64,000 nt of DNA. Origin: Scylla paramamosain. Its lineage: Eukaryota; Arthropoda; Malacostraca; Decapoda; Portunidae. A program made the translations under genes and the position numbers. Location of the stretch: assembly GCF_035594125.1 (NCBI RefSeq), contig NC_087152.1:11618501-11682500 (forward strand), given 5' to 3'. This document shows, in pieces, positions 15,877-27,720 of the stretch (positions are counted from its first letter, which is position 1; the number at the start of each line of letters is the position of its first letter). Below the pieces are notes generated by a model. The model did no database searches, was not told the DNA's origin, and worked only from the letters and a program-made list of their open reading frames with translations.

Positions 15877-16075
15877 AGGAATGTTAGAGCGCGTGGTATT
15901 TTGACGCCTCTGTAAGCTGGCCGTGAGAAGGTGCAGTTGTGGTTTGTGACTTTCATCTCTCTGGCAGCAGGGAAGGGACATCCAGTGTTTGGTTGAGGGA
16001 GTGTTATTGTCATGTAAAGTGGGCGGTAAAGGAGCGTTACAGTACGTGATATTGTGCTAAGCTGGTCGTGAAATA
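15877..16075 (+). repeat. Two-copy repeat, about 150 bp apart
   Basis: GGAATGTTAGAGCGCGTGGTATT followed by AAGCTGGCCGTGAG near 15878 pairs with GGAGCGTTACAGTACGTGATATT followed by AAGCTGGTCGTGAA near 16029. It abuts the preceding minisatellite but has a different unit. Confidence 0.6.
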
Positions 16076-16092
16076 CAGTACATGTAGATTAA

Positions 16093-16093
<1 letters not shown>

Positions 16094-16186
<93 letters not shown>
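16094..16186. repeat. (CT)n microsatellite with one CC interruption
   Basis: About 46 units; the interruption at about 16156 resets the phase. Confidence 0.98.
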
Positions 16187-16187
<1 letters not shown>

Positions 16188-16327
16188 TTCTGGGAATAAG
16201 TAAAGTAAAAAAAAGTCCTGTGTAATCAAGATATGGGAAGCTTGGCCTGAGTAAATGTAAAAGTAGCAGTAAATTACTCACTCTAACATTCCCCTGCAAG
16301 ATTTTATAGTTAAACCTCCAGTAATAC

Positions 16328-16330
<3 letters not shown>

Positions 16331-16391
<61 letters not shown>
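16331..16391. repeat. (TC)n microsatellite
   Basis: 30 units. Confidence 0.97.
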
Positions 16392-16394
<3 letters not shown>

Positions 16395-16551
16395 ATATAC
16401 ACGCAATTGCACACCAGGCGGGCATTGGTCTCATTCCCACTTGCTATAACAACATGCTTACTCTCACACTCTCGCACCCACTTCTTCCACCCCCAGCTGC
16501 CTGTTGCATTGTGGGAGTGTGACTGGTGGCGGTAGTAGTAGTAATGATCAT

Positions 16552-16583
16552 GATGGTGGTGGTGGTGGTGGTGGTGGTGGTGG
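16552..16583 (+). repeat. (GGT)n microsatellite
   Basis: About 10 GGT units preceded by GTAGTAGTA. Confidence 0.95.
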
Positions 16584-16694
16584 TAAAATAGAAACGACAA
16601 CAGGATTTGAACCATCATAGCGTGAAGAGAGATTGTGTGCGCACCAATGGAACTGCTAGAAAAATCTTAAAATGTGCTCTCGATTCATGTATTC

Positions 16695-16700
<6 letters not shown>

Positions 16701-16768
<68 letters not shown>
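16701..16768. repeat. (CT)n microsatellite
   Basis: 34 units. Confidence 0.98.
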
Positions 16769-16771
<3 letters not shown>

Positions 16772-16894
16772 AATGGCTTTCCTTCCTAGTCATCGAACTC
16801 TCATTACGTTTCTCTAATGTTTTTGCTTCCATTGCATTCTTATTTTTTTTTCTCTCCCTTCCCTCCTCTCTATTGCTTGCACTGACTCATTTAT

Positions 16895-17025
<131 letters not shown>

Positions 17026-17680
17026 TTAATTAGTCCACGAGGTCACAAAGTTATTAAAATCCACACCTACGAAATGAAATACTCGCACACCAAATGATTT
17101 CCATCAACTGTTATACATATTACAAAAAAGAAAAAAAAAAGACAACAATCTTCCATTACAATACGAGAAACAAAGAGTAAACTGCAATTCAACACATAAC
17201 CTTAATCAGACTTCACACACGGATTACCTTATCTCTTTCACTGCGATATGCAACACCTCACAGCACTAAAAACAACGAAATCTTAATAAAAAAAAAAAAA
17301 TCGACAAAAAAAGAAACCAAAAAAGAATATATGTAGCAGTTTTTAGTCAGTATAACCCTTAGAGATGGCTATGGAGCAAGAAGAATGACCTCAGAATAGT
17401 TAGTAGTTAGAGAACACCTTACCAAATTGCAGGAAAAAGTGTTGAGCGTCATGACCTAAGAGAAGAGTGCAGTGTATGTAAACCTAACCAGGAAGTCAAT
17501 ACGGGGACTGCTAGGCGGGAAGGAGATAGGGTGTTATGAGACGCCTCACGGGTGCACCTAATGGCTGTCTTACGAGTGGGAGTAGAGGGGAAGTTGTAAC
17601 TACGTAGGTTTGCTGATTTGTATGGGAAGTGTAGTAGTGAAATGGAATGGAACTGATATTATATGGGTGTTTCGATTTTT
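17026..17680. other. AT-rich interval with one short TTA(T/A)CTCTTTCACTGC motif
   Basis: At 17229 the sequence TTATCTCTTTCACTGCGATA matches the terminal motif of the TTAA-flanked family seen at 4494 and 33558. Nothing else is recognised. Confidence 0.4.
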
Positions 17681-17681
17681 G

Positions 17682-17690
17682 TTATTATTA

Positions 17691-17734
<44 letters not shown>
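17682..17734. repeat. (TTA)n microsatellite
   Basis: About 17 units; ATTT-rich sequence follows to about 17890. Confidence 0.97.
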
Positions 17735-18224
17735 TGTGGTAGTAATAGAAGTAATTTTTTGGTTATTTTTTTACTTATTCTGTTAACTGATTTATTCTTA
17801 TATGCAATTAGTAACAGTTCTTCATATTTTTTCATTTATTTATTTATACATTTATTCATCCATATTCATATTTACTTATTTCATTGACTAATTTATCTTT
17901 ATTTTCAACCACCTCGCTTGAATGGACACGGAAACCTCATCTTTGTTAATGTTTTTTAATAAATCTATGTTTTATGCCTTTTTTATTTACTTTACTTTAT
18001 CATATACAATGTACATGTGCATTTGATTATACACACTTCAGTCATACGAGGTGCCCTGTACATAACTAGTCTGTCCTTCAATCTATCTTCTTGACGTGTG
18101 GAGGAGGCTGGTCTGGAGCAATAACAAATCCCGTTCAATCACAGGTCCCAAGAGTTTGTTTGAAAAAAAGGTTGGCAAATTTAATTCAGGAAGTTGTTCG
18201 TTTTATTAAATTATAACCTGTATT

Positions 18225-18445
18225 CTGAAACGTTTCTTGCTCCCATGGGAACTATTTTCAAACACCACAGAAATAATTAGTCGGTTTCTCATGGGCATTT
18301 TTTCCACTGATGGTACGGAATCCTTGTTAAGCTATAAGCAGAATCATAAAAGCCCTCTTAAGGACCCAATTAATTTCCGCTACAGCTTGTTATAGCAAGT
18401 CGAGAATAGATGAGGAAACGTTTGGGAATACAATTAAATTACTCA
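18225..18445 (+). repeat. Dispersed repeat family A, copy 2
   Basis: Contains TATTCTGAAACGTTTC, a TCTCATGGGCATTTTTTC stretch, GGTACGGAATCCTTGTTAA, ATCATAAAAGCCCTC and TTTCCGCTACAGC-TGTTA in the same order as in the 3.3 kb and 53 kb copies. Confidence 0.7.
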
Positions 18446-18822
18446 TGTGATATACGATATACGATGTGTCGACGTAAAATTCACAGACATATTACTCTAC
18501 TATTAGCAAGCGTAAACATGAAGCGTTGGTGTGAAATTCATCTCCCCACTATGAAAATACAAACATGTTGACAAACTATTTCTACTCCTTAATACTATAA
18601 GCATAACTGTAATCACCACAACCGTATTAAAAGCTTTGTACCACTTCTTGCTTCTGGCTAATTTGCAAAGCTATCCTCGCAGTAGTAAGAAGTTCCATTC
18701 AAAATTTATAATTAATCACAAAACACCTGCATGCCTTCACCGTGAGATGTATTTATGTATGTATGTATGAATGTGGGATGAATTAATAACGTTGTAAATA
18801 GTATGTTTATGAAGTATGTATG
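18446..18822. other. No feature recognised
   Basis: AT-rich sequence; a short TATG run at about 18754-18770 only. Confidence 0.45.
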
Positions 18823-18823
18823 G

Positions 18824-18901
<78 letters not shown>
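18824..18901. repeat. (CT)n microsatellite
   Basis: 39 units. Confidence 0.98.
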
Positions 18902-18903
<2 letters not shown>

Positions 18904-19079
18904 GATAAGCCAGCACCTGAGTAACAATAATGAAAGAGTCTCTGTGTAGCCGTCCCCCTTAAGATGACTTCCCGCATCGCCTCCAGTGAAGGAAACATCA
19001 TCTTCATAACACACAATACACCACAACAAGCTCTTCTTATACACAAGTGACCTCGTCCTTAGCAAAAAAAATTACGCTA

Positions 19080-19260
19080 TATTAGAGCAATCCGTCCGCC
19101 TGCCTGTCTGCTTGTCTGTCTGTTTGGCGTTGGACCAGAAAATAATATCGTCCCCTGCAAGGAGAAATGAGCTACGAGTATATTAAAGCGTTATATCTGT
19201 CTGTCTGTCTATTCGGCGTTATAACAAAAGCGAGTCAGAATGTGAGTACAAAAATAACAG
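19080..19260 (+). repeat. Two-copy tandem repeat, about 100 bp
   Basis: TATTAGAGCAA...TCTGTCTGT-TGGCGTT near 19080-19131 is repeated as TATTAAAGCGT...TCTGTCTGT-TCGGCGTT near 19180-19220. Both contain short CTGT runs. Confidence 0.55.
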
Positions 19261-19457
19261 CATCCAACGCGGAATCACCGGCTACCGTCACTCAAAAATA
19301 AGAAGCTACGTACGGTAAGAGGCGAGGCGGGTATAGCGTGCATATTTGTACCCACCACGCACATTTTTTGGCTCCATGCTGTGTGTTTTCTGAGAGCGCG
19401 GTTATTCTTATTTTCCCTGCAAGATATTTTATGCTACATTTGTTAGTGCGTGGATAA

Positions 19458-19498
19458 CGATGATGATGATGATGATGATAATAATAATAATAATAATA

Positions 19499-19562
<64 letters not shown>
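19458..19562. repeat. Compound (GAT)n-(AAT)n-(GAT)n microsatellite
   Basis: GAT units, an AAT block at about 19479-19500, then about 20 GAT units. Confidence 0.98.
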
Positions 19563-19563
<1 letters not shown>

Positions 19564-19577
19564 AAAGAAAAAAAAGA

Positions 19578-19653
19578 CAGAAGAAGAAGAAGAATGGAAT
19601 AACAATAAGAAAAATCATTTAACAATAACTACAACAGAAGCACTACCACCACC

Positions 19654-19685
<32 letters not shown>

Positions 19686-19700
19686 CAATAATAATAATAA
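19578..19700 (+). repeat. Trinucleotide cluster: GAA, CCA, CAA, AAT
   Basis: Short GAA run (19578-19593), CCA run (19645-19669), CAA run (19670-19687) and AAT run (19688-19700). Four trinucleotides follow one another in 120 bp. Confidence 0.9.
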
Positions 19701-19924
19701 ATGTACTTTCATAGGTTATCCGAGTGGCTCATCCCTTTCAATTATTACCAATTTAAAACCAGTTACGGTATAAAGATGATGAACGCTTGTGAAAAGTTAG
19801 AAAGAGTAAGTCATCCCTGATATATTTACCGACTGTACGTTTTCTGTGATTCATTAATGTTTTGTGTGTGCTTTATAAATATTTAGTATCTTATTTTTCT
19901 TTACGTTTGGATAGTGATTAAAGG

Positions 19925-19925
<1 letters not shown>

Positions 19926-20010
<85 letters not shown>
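19926..20010. repeat. (GA)n microsatellite
   Basis: 42 units. Confidence 0.98.
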
Positions 20011-20013
<3 letters not shown>

Positions 20014-20070
20014 ATCGTTTTATCTTTGTACTTACACGGATAATGGTTAACCAATATTTCCTTATTCTCC

Positions 20071-20071
<1 letters not shown>

Positions 20072-20152
<81 letters not shown>
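20072..20152. repeat. (AC)n microsatellite
   Basis: 40 units. Confidence 0.98.
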
Positions 20153-20155
<3 letters not shown>

Positions 20156-20349
20156 CAGTTTAACATTAGGGAAGGCATGGGTGTGGGTGGTGGAAAAGTG
20201 AGGCTGGCAGGAAGGGGCGATGGAAGGAAGACGCAAGCCAGAGTGACGAGGAGTGAAAGATTAATTTTCCTACGTAAGATCAACATATTTCAGCAAAACC
20301 TGCACAGAACACGCGGGTGGAGATTCACGAAGATAAATTATGTATACAT

Positions 20350-20401
20350 GGAGGAGGAGGAGGAGGAGGAGGAGGAGGAGGAGGAGGAGGAGGAGGAGGA
20401 G
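20350..20401 (+). repeat. (GGA)n microsatellite
   Basis: 17 units; the poly-Glu run translated from it is not evidence of a gene. Confidence 0.98.
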
Positions 20402-20625
20402 ATAGGTGAAACGGATACCAGGCACTCTAATGGTCTAAAACAAAAACATCTACTGATCTACGCACTCCAGATAAATAGACACCAGTAAATGATGTGAGGG
20501 AGAAGTGAACAGAGAAGGCTCCTCCCCGTCCATCCCTTCTTCCTGCAACGCGCCGGCAGGAAACAGAATTCAGCATCACGTACTTTCCAGAAAATGAAGG
20601 CATGGAAATTGTATACACTAGGCTG

Positions 20626-20630
<5 letters not shown>

Positions 20631-20715
<85 letters not shown>
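20631..20715. repeat. (AG)n microsatellite
   Basis: 42 units at the left edge of the next tandem array. Confidence 0.98.
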
Positions 20716-20717
<2 letters not shown>

Positions 20718-21060
20718 CCGTGTTAAACTGCTACTACTGATGAAAATGAAGGAATGTATTGTGTTAATTAAACTTCTACTACTGATGAAATTTTGGAGGA
20801 GAGCAACTTTGGTAATAATTGTCTAGTAAAAAAAAAGTCTGGTAACAATAGTCTGCTTATAATAGACAAATGAAAATAAAGGAATATACCGTGATAAACT
20901 ACTACCTTTGATGAAACCTTAGAGGAGAACAATTCTGATAATAGTCTGGTAATAATACGCACATGAAAATAAAGAAACATACCATACTAAACTAACACTG
21001 CTGGTGAAGCCTTGTGGAAGAAAAACCTCGGTAACAGTAGCCAGATGTTGTCACTACAAT
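20716..21060 (+). repeat. Tandem repeat, unit about 60-120 bp, about 4 copies
   Basis: ATACCGTG(T/A)TAAACT-CTAC-ACTGATGAAA recurs near 20716, 20757 (partial), 20885 and 20979, each followed by a GAGGAGA-CAA-TT-GGTAATA segment and by GACAAATGAAAATAAA-GAA. Confidence 0.75.
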
Positions 21061-21339
21061 TGTGAGGTTCAGGATAACAAGGCTGACTGACTCTTTTCGT
21101 ATCTTCAAGGCCCTAACAACCCACACGGATCTAAAATACAAAGCCAGTCATTATTTTTATCTCCAACCATAAATAATGAGTACCGAGAAAAGGCGATCGT
21201 GAAGGAAAGATGATGCGAGCGAGTGCGAATCGAACTCTACTATTTACCTGGGGACACAAAAGGTCGTTCAAGTGCTTCACGACGTTTTTTGTCGCCACTG
21301 TTGTGTGATTTACCTGTAATGTTTCTACTCCTTCACTCT

Positions 21340-21420
21340 TCACAGGGACTGCCACGTGTAAGCCTGGTCGCTTCTTGCAGTTTCCCTTATTTCTTATGTT
21401 CTTATGTTCTTATGTTCTCT
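21340..21420 (+). mobile_element. Probable retroposon 3' end with TTCTTATG tail repeats
   Basis: The block GTCGCTTCTTGCAGTTTCCC followed by three TTCTTATG-type units matches a second site at 61346-61372, where the same GGCTTCTTACAGCTTCCC block leads into (TA)n. A shared 3' block followed by a variable simple-repeat tail is what LINE- or SINE-derived 3' ends look like. The 5' part is not recognised. Confidence 0.45.
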
Positions 21421-21749
21421 CTACGGTATAATTGAATATTAAGGGCAATTTCAGCTGGGTTTTATTCAGTAACTTTTACAAGGCGAGAGAAGAATGTCTG
21501 ATTGTTTTAACCGTTCCTCTAAAGATAAAACTCCGCAGCATCAGGTCTCGTTTTGTATTATCTCTCGTAAGTTCTGGATGAGGAGGAAGAAGGGGAGGCG
21601 GGAGGGAGATAGGCGAGGATCAAGAAGAGGGTACTTATCAGTGTTCGTGGAAAGACATAACAAAAGAAAATGTTTAGCTGACGTAGTATGTAAGTTCTGT
21701 ATGCTATTCACGTAGTATACAATTAAAGTAAAATAATGTATACAAAGAA

Positions 21750-21751
<2 letters not shown>

Positions 21752-21831
<80 letters not shown>
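21752..21831. repeat. (AC)n microsatellite
   Basis: 40 units. Confidence 0.98.
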
Positions 21832-21833
<2 letters not shown>

Positions 21834-21982
21834 CATATGGCGTTTTTAAATTAAGATATTCCAAGCACAAGATTTCGTATTAAACTATGCGGGATAAATG
21901 AAGGTAATATAAAATTTTAGTTAAGGAGCGGCGCGAGTACGTACTATTTAAATCATAAGTAGATTATATGATACTCAAGCCG

Positions 21983-21984
<2 letters not shown>

Positions 21985-22072
<88 letters not shown>
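21985..22072. repeat. (GA)n microsatellite followed by ATTC units
   Basis: 44 GA units; four ATTC units follow at 22073-22090. Confidence 0.98.
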
Positions 22073-22074
<2 letters not shown>

Positions 22075-22090
22075 CATTCATTCATTCATT

Positions 22091-23640
22091 GAGTCAGTAA
22101 GGACGGAAATGCATTAGCAGATATTACAGACTCACTGATACAAAACACGTCATCATGAATTGGAATGAGACAGAAATCAGCGCATTAAACTCACCTAATC
22201 CTAAGTGGTGGCTGGGAATTCAGGTGAGCTCCCCTTACCCCTTTCTCCCTCCCTCCCTGCCCCCTCCCTCCCTTCTCCTACACTCAGTCCCTCTCCAGCC
22301 CTTCATCTCCCAACCACATTACCACATCCGGTCCATCCAATCGACCTAATCCACTCGAGCTCGTCCATTTGCTCGCGGACAGAGCGGAGGGAGGGTGCAG
22401 GAGAGGGAGAGATGGAAGAGTAGCGTGTCCTGTTTCCCTATACTAACTTCCGGCTCTGTTCGGGGACGGATAGAGAAATGGGCAGAGGAAGGGATGTAAA
22501 AAATGGATGGAGAGGAGAAAGATAAAATTTTGGAGTAGTGGCATAAAAGGGGAGGGCTTTGGGAATGTGGAGAGGAACAGAAGTGAAAAAAAAAAAGATG
22601 GTAGGAGCGGAAAAAAAAGGGAATGTAGGGAGTGAATTAATGGAAGGATATGGAGAAATAGGGCAAAGACGTACATATAAAGATAGGGGGTATAGGAAAA
22701 AGAATGGAGAGGAATGATTGTGGAATGGGGAGGCGGTGATAAAAAAAAAAGACAAGGAGTTTGCGAGCAATAACAAATGCAGTAGAGACAAGGAAATAGA
22801 GAGAATTCATATATATTCTGCTTATTCTCGTTGTATTTTAGAATATAAATACTCGTACCTTTACTCTTTTGTCTTATATTTCCCTGAAACTCTCTATTTG
22901 TTTTTGTTCTTTCATCCTACGACTCAAATATTTCAGGAGAGAGAGAGAGGAATTAAGAGACATCCGACACTAGATTGGCCAGCCCAGTTGGAATTTTTCT
23001 ACACATATTTTCGGGAAGGAAAAATGAAAATTCTTTTCAATTTTAATATTTTCCAGCTCTTTTGGACAACCTTCTTTACATGAAAAAAAAAAGTAATGGT
23101 GTAATTTGTTTCGTTAACTGCACCGAGTTTGAATTAAATCTAGTCAGCATTATTAACATATACTTTTGCCCATAATCGTGGTGGTTAAGAATATTATCAC
23201 TGAACGACTCATTTAACGAGCACTGTATGTAATTCGCTACCAAGTCCTGTACCATAATAAATATAAGGACGCATGAATAAGCCTCCCATGTATAAAGTTA
23301 GTGTTGCTTTAGATCGTCTCCACACGGCACGAAGCTCACACTGTACTGCTGGTCTGCCTCTAAGTGACCCCAGTACTGTCATAAGAGTAACGCTGCTTCA
23401 TAGATATCTGTGTGGTGTGTGTGTGTCACGCGACGCTAGGACAACTTCAGTAAATGAGTAACACGTCCCGCTAGCATCAGCTCATTATATAACTGCACTG
23501 TACTACTGACTGAGAGCAAAATACTACGGTGAATTACCTACATATATGTGAACATACGAGTATGCGAATGGTTAGGCATATAAGAACTTGTATAAATGTG
23601 TACATAAATGTATGTTTGTGTATAACTCATACACTAAAAC
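22091..23640. other. No gene recognised; purine-rich middle
   Basis: 22230-22280 is CCCT-rich and 22455-22760 is strongly purine-rich on the + strand. The remainder is mixed. A possible donor-like CAG/GTGAGC at about 22222 follows a short open frame, but no acceptor could be assigned. Confidence 0.45.
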
Positions 23641-23642
23641 TT

Positions 23643-23644
<2 letters not shown>

Positions 23645-23729
<85 letters not shown>
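23645..23729. repeat. (AC)n microsatellite
   Basis: 42 units. Confidence 0.98.
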
Positions 23730-23732
<3 letters not shown>

Positions 23733-23850
23733 CCAGAAAAAAAAGTTGGAAGAAAGTGTGTTAAGTTGAGTGGATCTCTTGATCCCCAACATTTTCCTTC
23801 GATTCAGTATCATATATTTTATATGTTTCTGTAGCTACTTCTGCTTTAGG

Positions 23851-24036
<186 letters not shown>

Positions 24037-24372
24037 TTCATAAAATCAACAAGTGGAATCTCCAAAGAAAGACAAAGTATCCCAATCTGAAAAAAGAGAA
24101 AAATCATAATTACAACATTTGCTCTCAGTTTTTCTCTCCCAGCTTTAATTTCAGCAGGATAATCCGCACACTCTTCTGTCCTTGACATGTGGTGCACAGC
24201 AGCAATATCACGCCATAAGGAATAGAACAAAAAGTAAAATTAAGAACCAAGTCACTGCAGTCACACTGGGATATTATAAAACGTTTAAAAACTTTACTCC
24301 GAAAATGTTCCCAAACCACAACGTTAGGAAAAACAAGCCACAAGAACAAGCAAGACTTCGAAGGTTTATTAA

Positions 24373-24510
24373 AGCAAGGACCATCAGCAAAGCATACAAG
24401 AGTACCAGTTAATGAAGGGAAAACACACAATGCAGTCACCCTTAATGCTTGCACTAATACAGGACAAAATGCCGCTCCACTCTGTAGAGAAAGAACCGGT
24501 TTTCAAAACA
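24373..24510 (+). pseudogene. Decayed hAT/BED-type transposase fragment (candidate)
   Basis: A 46-codon open stretch between stops at 24370 and 24511 includes QQSIQEY, then ALIQDKMPLHSVEKEPVF. In hAT transposases with a BED finger (ZBED-like), a QPSIxEF-type segment followed by a hydrophobic helix, D-x-x-P-hydrophobic-S-x-V-E and a downstream GF is the usual order after the zinc finger. Here the order is preserved, but the expected GF is VF and a stop follows almost at once. Downstream in the same strand, codons near 24600-24660 give a Cys-rich and Glu-Ser-rich stretch that could be the next hAT segment, heavily mutated. No intact BED finger, catalytic triad or terminal repeats were found. 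The similarity is judged from memory of the family, so this is a moderate call. Confidence 0.38.
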
Positions 24511-24514
24511 TGAC

Positions 24515-25330
24515 GTAAGCAGAGAATTAGAGAACAAAGAGCAAAGTTTCCATGTATTTGACGTAGGAATGATCTTAATCTTAGCGGAGGGACGGTTAAG
24601 GTCGGCAAAACTCCATGTTGTAAATCTTGCGTCTCCTCAAACTTCGAAGCCGAATCGATATCTCACATGTATAACCTTCAGATAAATTTCTCAATGTTTC
24701 AGAATACCGGACTTTACAAAAACAAAGAAAGCCACCATGTAGTCATCCTCCAATCTTTGATAATCCTCTTGGCTTTCTCTTTAAGGACTAGCACCTCAGT
24801 GAGTTATTTATTTTTCTTCCTATTTGTTGGCCTCAGCCAGTGTAACTTATATAAAAAAAAGATCTTAGGAAGGGATCACACAAGAGACATGATACCAGCG
24901 GGAGTATTCACAGCAGCCTTAGAACTATTCATCAGAAAGTTCACACGAAGTAAAACGAAATGAATATACACATAGAGAAATCGAATGTGCAGTCATTTAT
25001 GATTTGAAAATGAGGAGTTCATTGAAATGCTCTCTAAGTTCGTAGAGAAAATCAAGCAATGTACCGGTCTCGACTCTAGTAACTGATAAGGCACCATCAT
25101 TAATATACAAGATGAAATCCCCACTGATGATGAATAATTTAGATGAGAAACTAATAATAATGTGCATTTAAAAGAAAAAAACGCAGTGATAGAGAATGAA
25201 AAACATCTAGACATCGATCTTAGAATCTTCCATCAAACATACCGGAAAGGCACGGTGTGTATGCTAAACATGGCAACAGTAAGTTAAGAAGGTTATACAC
25301 GCTTATCTATTGTGGATACAAAATATCAAT
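24515..25330. other. Microsatellite-free interval, possibly more transposase decay
   Basis: A rare 800-bp stretch without simple repeats. Frames are broken every 25-90 codons. One short acidic and Lys-rich open stretch (25003-25083, + strand, with ENEEFIEML) might belong to the same relic as 24373-24510, but this cannot be shown. Confidence 0.3.
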
Positions 25331-25335
25331 GAATA

Positions 25336-25543
25336 TTAACCCTTTTATCGCTAAATCCACCCTGTGTTAACATTCAGATCACTGTACAATGTTGCTTGCT
25401 TGGACATCCACAAAAAAAAAAAAGTTTGAATTGACTTTTGTCTTTTCTAAACCAGTAATATATTTAAGAGGCAACTACAAAAGACAAAGGACAAAGAAAG
25501 AAATTTATTATATGAAAAACTGTTTTGGCACTTAAGGGGTTAA
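25336..25543. mobile_element. TTAA-flanked non-autonomous element (piggyBac-type candidate)
   Basis: Left end TTAACCCTTTTATCGCTAAA; right end, read on the - strand, TTAACCCCTTAAGTGCCAAA. Both begin with TTAA plus CCCTT or CCCCTT and have an A-rich block at the same distance, giving a 208-bp unit including the TTAA sites. piggyBac elements use TTAA targets and have CCCT-like termini. There is no coding capacity. Confidence 0.5.
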
Positions 25544-25779
25544 AAGCACCAAGATAACAGCAAAGGGACAAAAATTAGAGAGGAGAAAGACAGAGGGTGG
25601 AGGAGCAGCTAATAAGTAAAGCAAGGTCTGAATGAGAGGACTGCGAGAGACAGTAGGTGGCGGGGCTGAGGGAAACCAGACTCCAGGTGGTGGGAAGATG
25701 GGGCGGAAAAGTTTGGAGACAGAATTTGGCGGAGGCTGGCACAGTTTCATGGCTCACGGAATTGGTTTGGAAAAGTATT

Positions 25780-25781
<2 letters not shown>

Positions 25782-25838
<57 letters not shown>
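25782..25838. repeat. (GT)n microsatellite
   Basis: 28 units, followed by a poly-A run at 25854-25866. Confidence 0.98.
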
Positions 25839-25840
<2 letters not shown>

Positions 25841-26125
25841 TATGGGGATTGTGAAAAAAAAAAAAAACACGCTCAGCCATCAAACATTACTCTTATCTGG
25901 CTAGAATCTGAAGCAATGACGTTATTAATCACGCTGCGAGGCCTCATCAGTCACACACGAGGAGGAGACGCAGCACAAGGACACAATTACGTAAATCTTG
26001 CCGTCCCACCGCTGCTTCCCGCGTCTCTCACTCCCTCACTCAAGCTGGTTACGTGACTTTTTTTTTCCTCGGCGTGTCTCATTTTCGCCGGACACTTGTA
26101 CTTGTTCTACTGTTGTGAAATAACT

Positions 26126-26175
26126 CTATTTTTGTTTTGTTTTGTTTTGTTTTGTTTGTTTTTTGTTTGTTTGCT
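26126..26175 (+). repeat. (TTTTG)n tract
   Basis: About 8 TTTTG or TTTG units. Confidence 0.92.
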
Positions 26176-26229
26176 CAAATGATCCGTTTGTAATCCTGGT
26201 TTTTATTATTATTACATGCAAGACGCACT

Positions 26230-26712
26230 CCTTGTAAGCCTCAGCGTCCCTCTTAGTACTTCTCAGCGTCCCTTTCAGCGTCTCTCTTAGTACTTCTCAG
26301 CGTCCCTTTCAGCGTCACTATAAATTTCACTCTTAGCGTTATAACTCATCTTCATTCTTAGCGTCACGTTCAGCTTCAACCTTAGCATTAACCTCAGCGT
26401 CACTCTTACTGTCACTCTACACGTCATCTTAAAGCGTCATTCACATAACCCATAGTATCACACGCAGTCACTCACTGACTGTCACTGTCGCTATAAGATG
26501 ACGGGCTTGGGCTGTGCTCATGACGGGGAATAACAGTCGACTGGGTCTTTTTTTTTTTTTTTTATATATACACATCCCTTAGCATCACCCTTATCTTCAC
26601 CCTTCACATCACCCTTGGCATCACTAGCGTCACTTTCACCTTCACTGTGTATCATTTTAGCATCATTCCCAGCATTACTTACCGTCACCCTTACCGTCAC
26701 TCTTATCCACAT
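26230..26712 (+). repeat. 12-bp minisatellite, consensus CTTAGCGTCACC
   Basis: Some 30-40 degenerate units such as CTCAGCGTCCCT, CTTAGCATCACC, CTTACCGTCACC and CTTTCAGCGTCA. One internal 34-bp block is duplicated exactly or nearly so at 26243-26310. Because 12 is a multiple of 3, the - strand reads as a degenerate four-residue GDAK/GDVK peptide repeat over 26518-26712. The array is split by a poly-T and TATA run at 26548-26570. Confidence 0.85.
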
Positions 26713-27063
26713 TCTATGTTCCCAATAGACGTATAAATAGAAACTGTCTCGCTCTAAGCTTTAATCATACAGATAAACATTCCTTTCGACTAATGTTATT
26801 AATATTTATAGCATCACTGGAGACTAATGCACAGATACGGACGCCACGCTTTGATGCGAGAAAGGCACTTAAATATCCGACACTTAATTAGAAATACGAT
26901 AAAAATTTTCACTACATGTACATCAAAATCAGTTCGCCGCTCCTGGACGTGATGTGCCTAAGGTAGCGTGGCGTGGGTGGGTGTCTCTCTCCCCCGATTT
27001 ACTACTCTGTTTGTTAGTGCTCCCCCGTCCTCCCTCAATCCCCCCAACCCTTATTCCCCCATC

Positions 27064-27300
27064 CCCTATTCCTGTCCACCAATTTTTTTTTTTTTTTGTC
27101 ACTTTTTTTTTTCCAACGTGAATATTTCTAAGTTTTGTCTGAAAATTGTAAGCATAATGTTTTCATGATGATTAATAATAATATTGCTTTTATTTTTATA
27201 ATCTTATTTTATTTTATTCATTTACTTATATTTTATTTGTTATTTATTTATTCATTTACTTATTTATTTATTTTTTGCTGCAACTGATAGTAATATCATT
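27064..27300 (+). repeat. T-rich and ATTT-rich low-complexity tract
   Basis: Poly-T runs near 27083 and 27105, then irregular TTTA/ATTC units from 27183 to 27275. Confidence 0.85.
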
Positions 27301-27447
27301 GCAACATTTAACTCTCAAGGCAAATATGAACAAAACTATATACAAAGAACAGGACCAAAAGCAGCAGTAACACACGAAGGAAGATACTCCACAAATCTAA
27401 CACTGTATGAATATTTAACCTTGCTCTGTTGTGGCTTCACCTCCAAT

Positions 27448-27571
<124 letters not shown>

Positions 27572-27635
27572 CTCGTACAAATATACAGTTTACAAAAACA
27601 TCATTTCCTCATAAAATGATCGAGTAGTTAAAATC

Positions 27636-27720
27636 TTCAAGTGCCTGCAGTTATATTTTGGCTCTGTGAAAATTGCCTAGGGTTATTCCAATGAAGTAAC
27701 GAGTATCATAGCGCCATTAG
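27636..27720 (+). repeat. Dispersed repeat copy, paired with 1326-1410
   Basis: AGTGCCTGCAGTTATATTTT, then GGGTTATTCCAATGAAGTAA and CGAGTATCATAG-GCCATTA, align in order with the 1.33 kb copy. Confidence 0.6.

Noticed and set aside
20427..20618. Short - strand frame with Arg/Gly-rich sequence
   Set aside because: Too short, no motif, no splice support.
21225..21245. B-box-like AGTTCGATTCGC on the - strand
   Set aside because: No matching A-box and no tRNA fold found around it.
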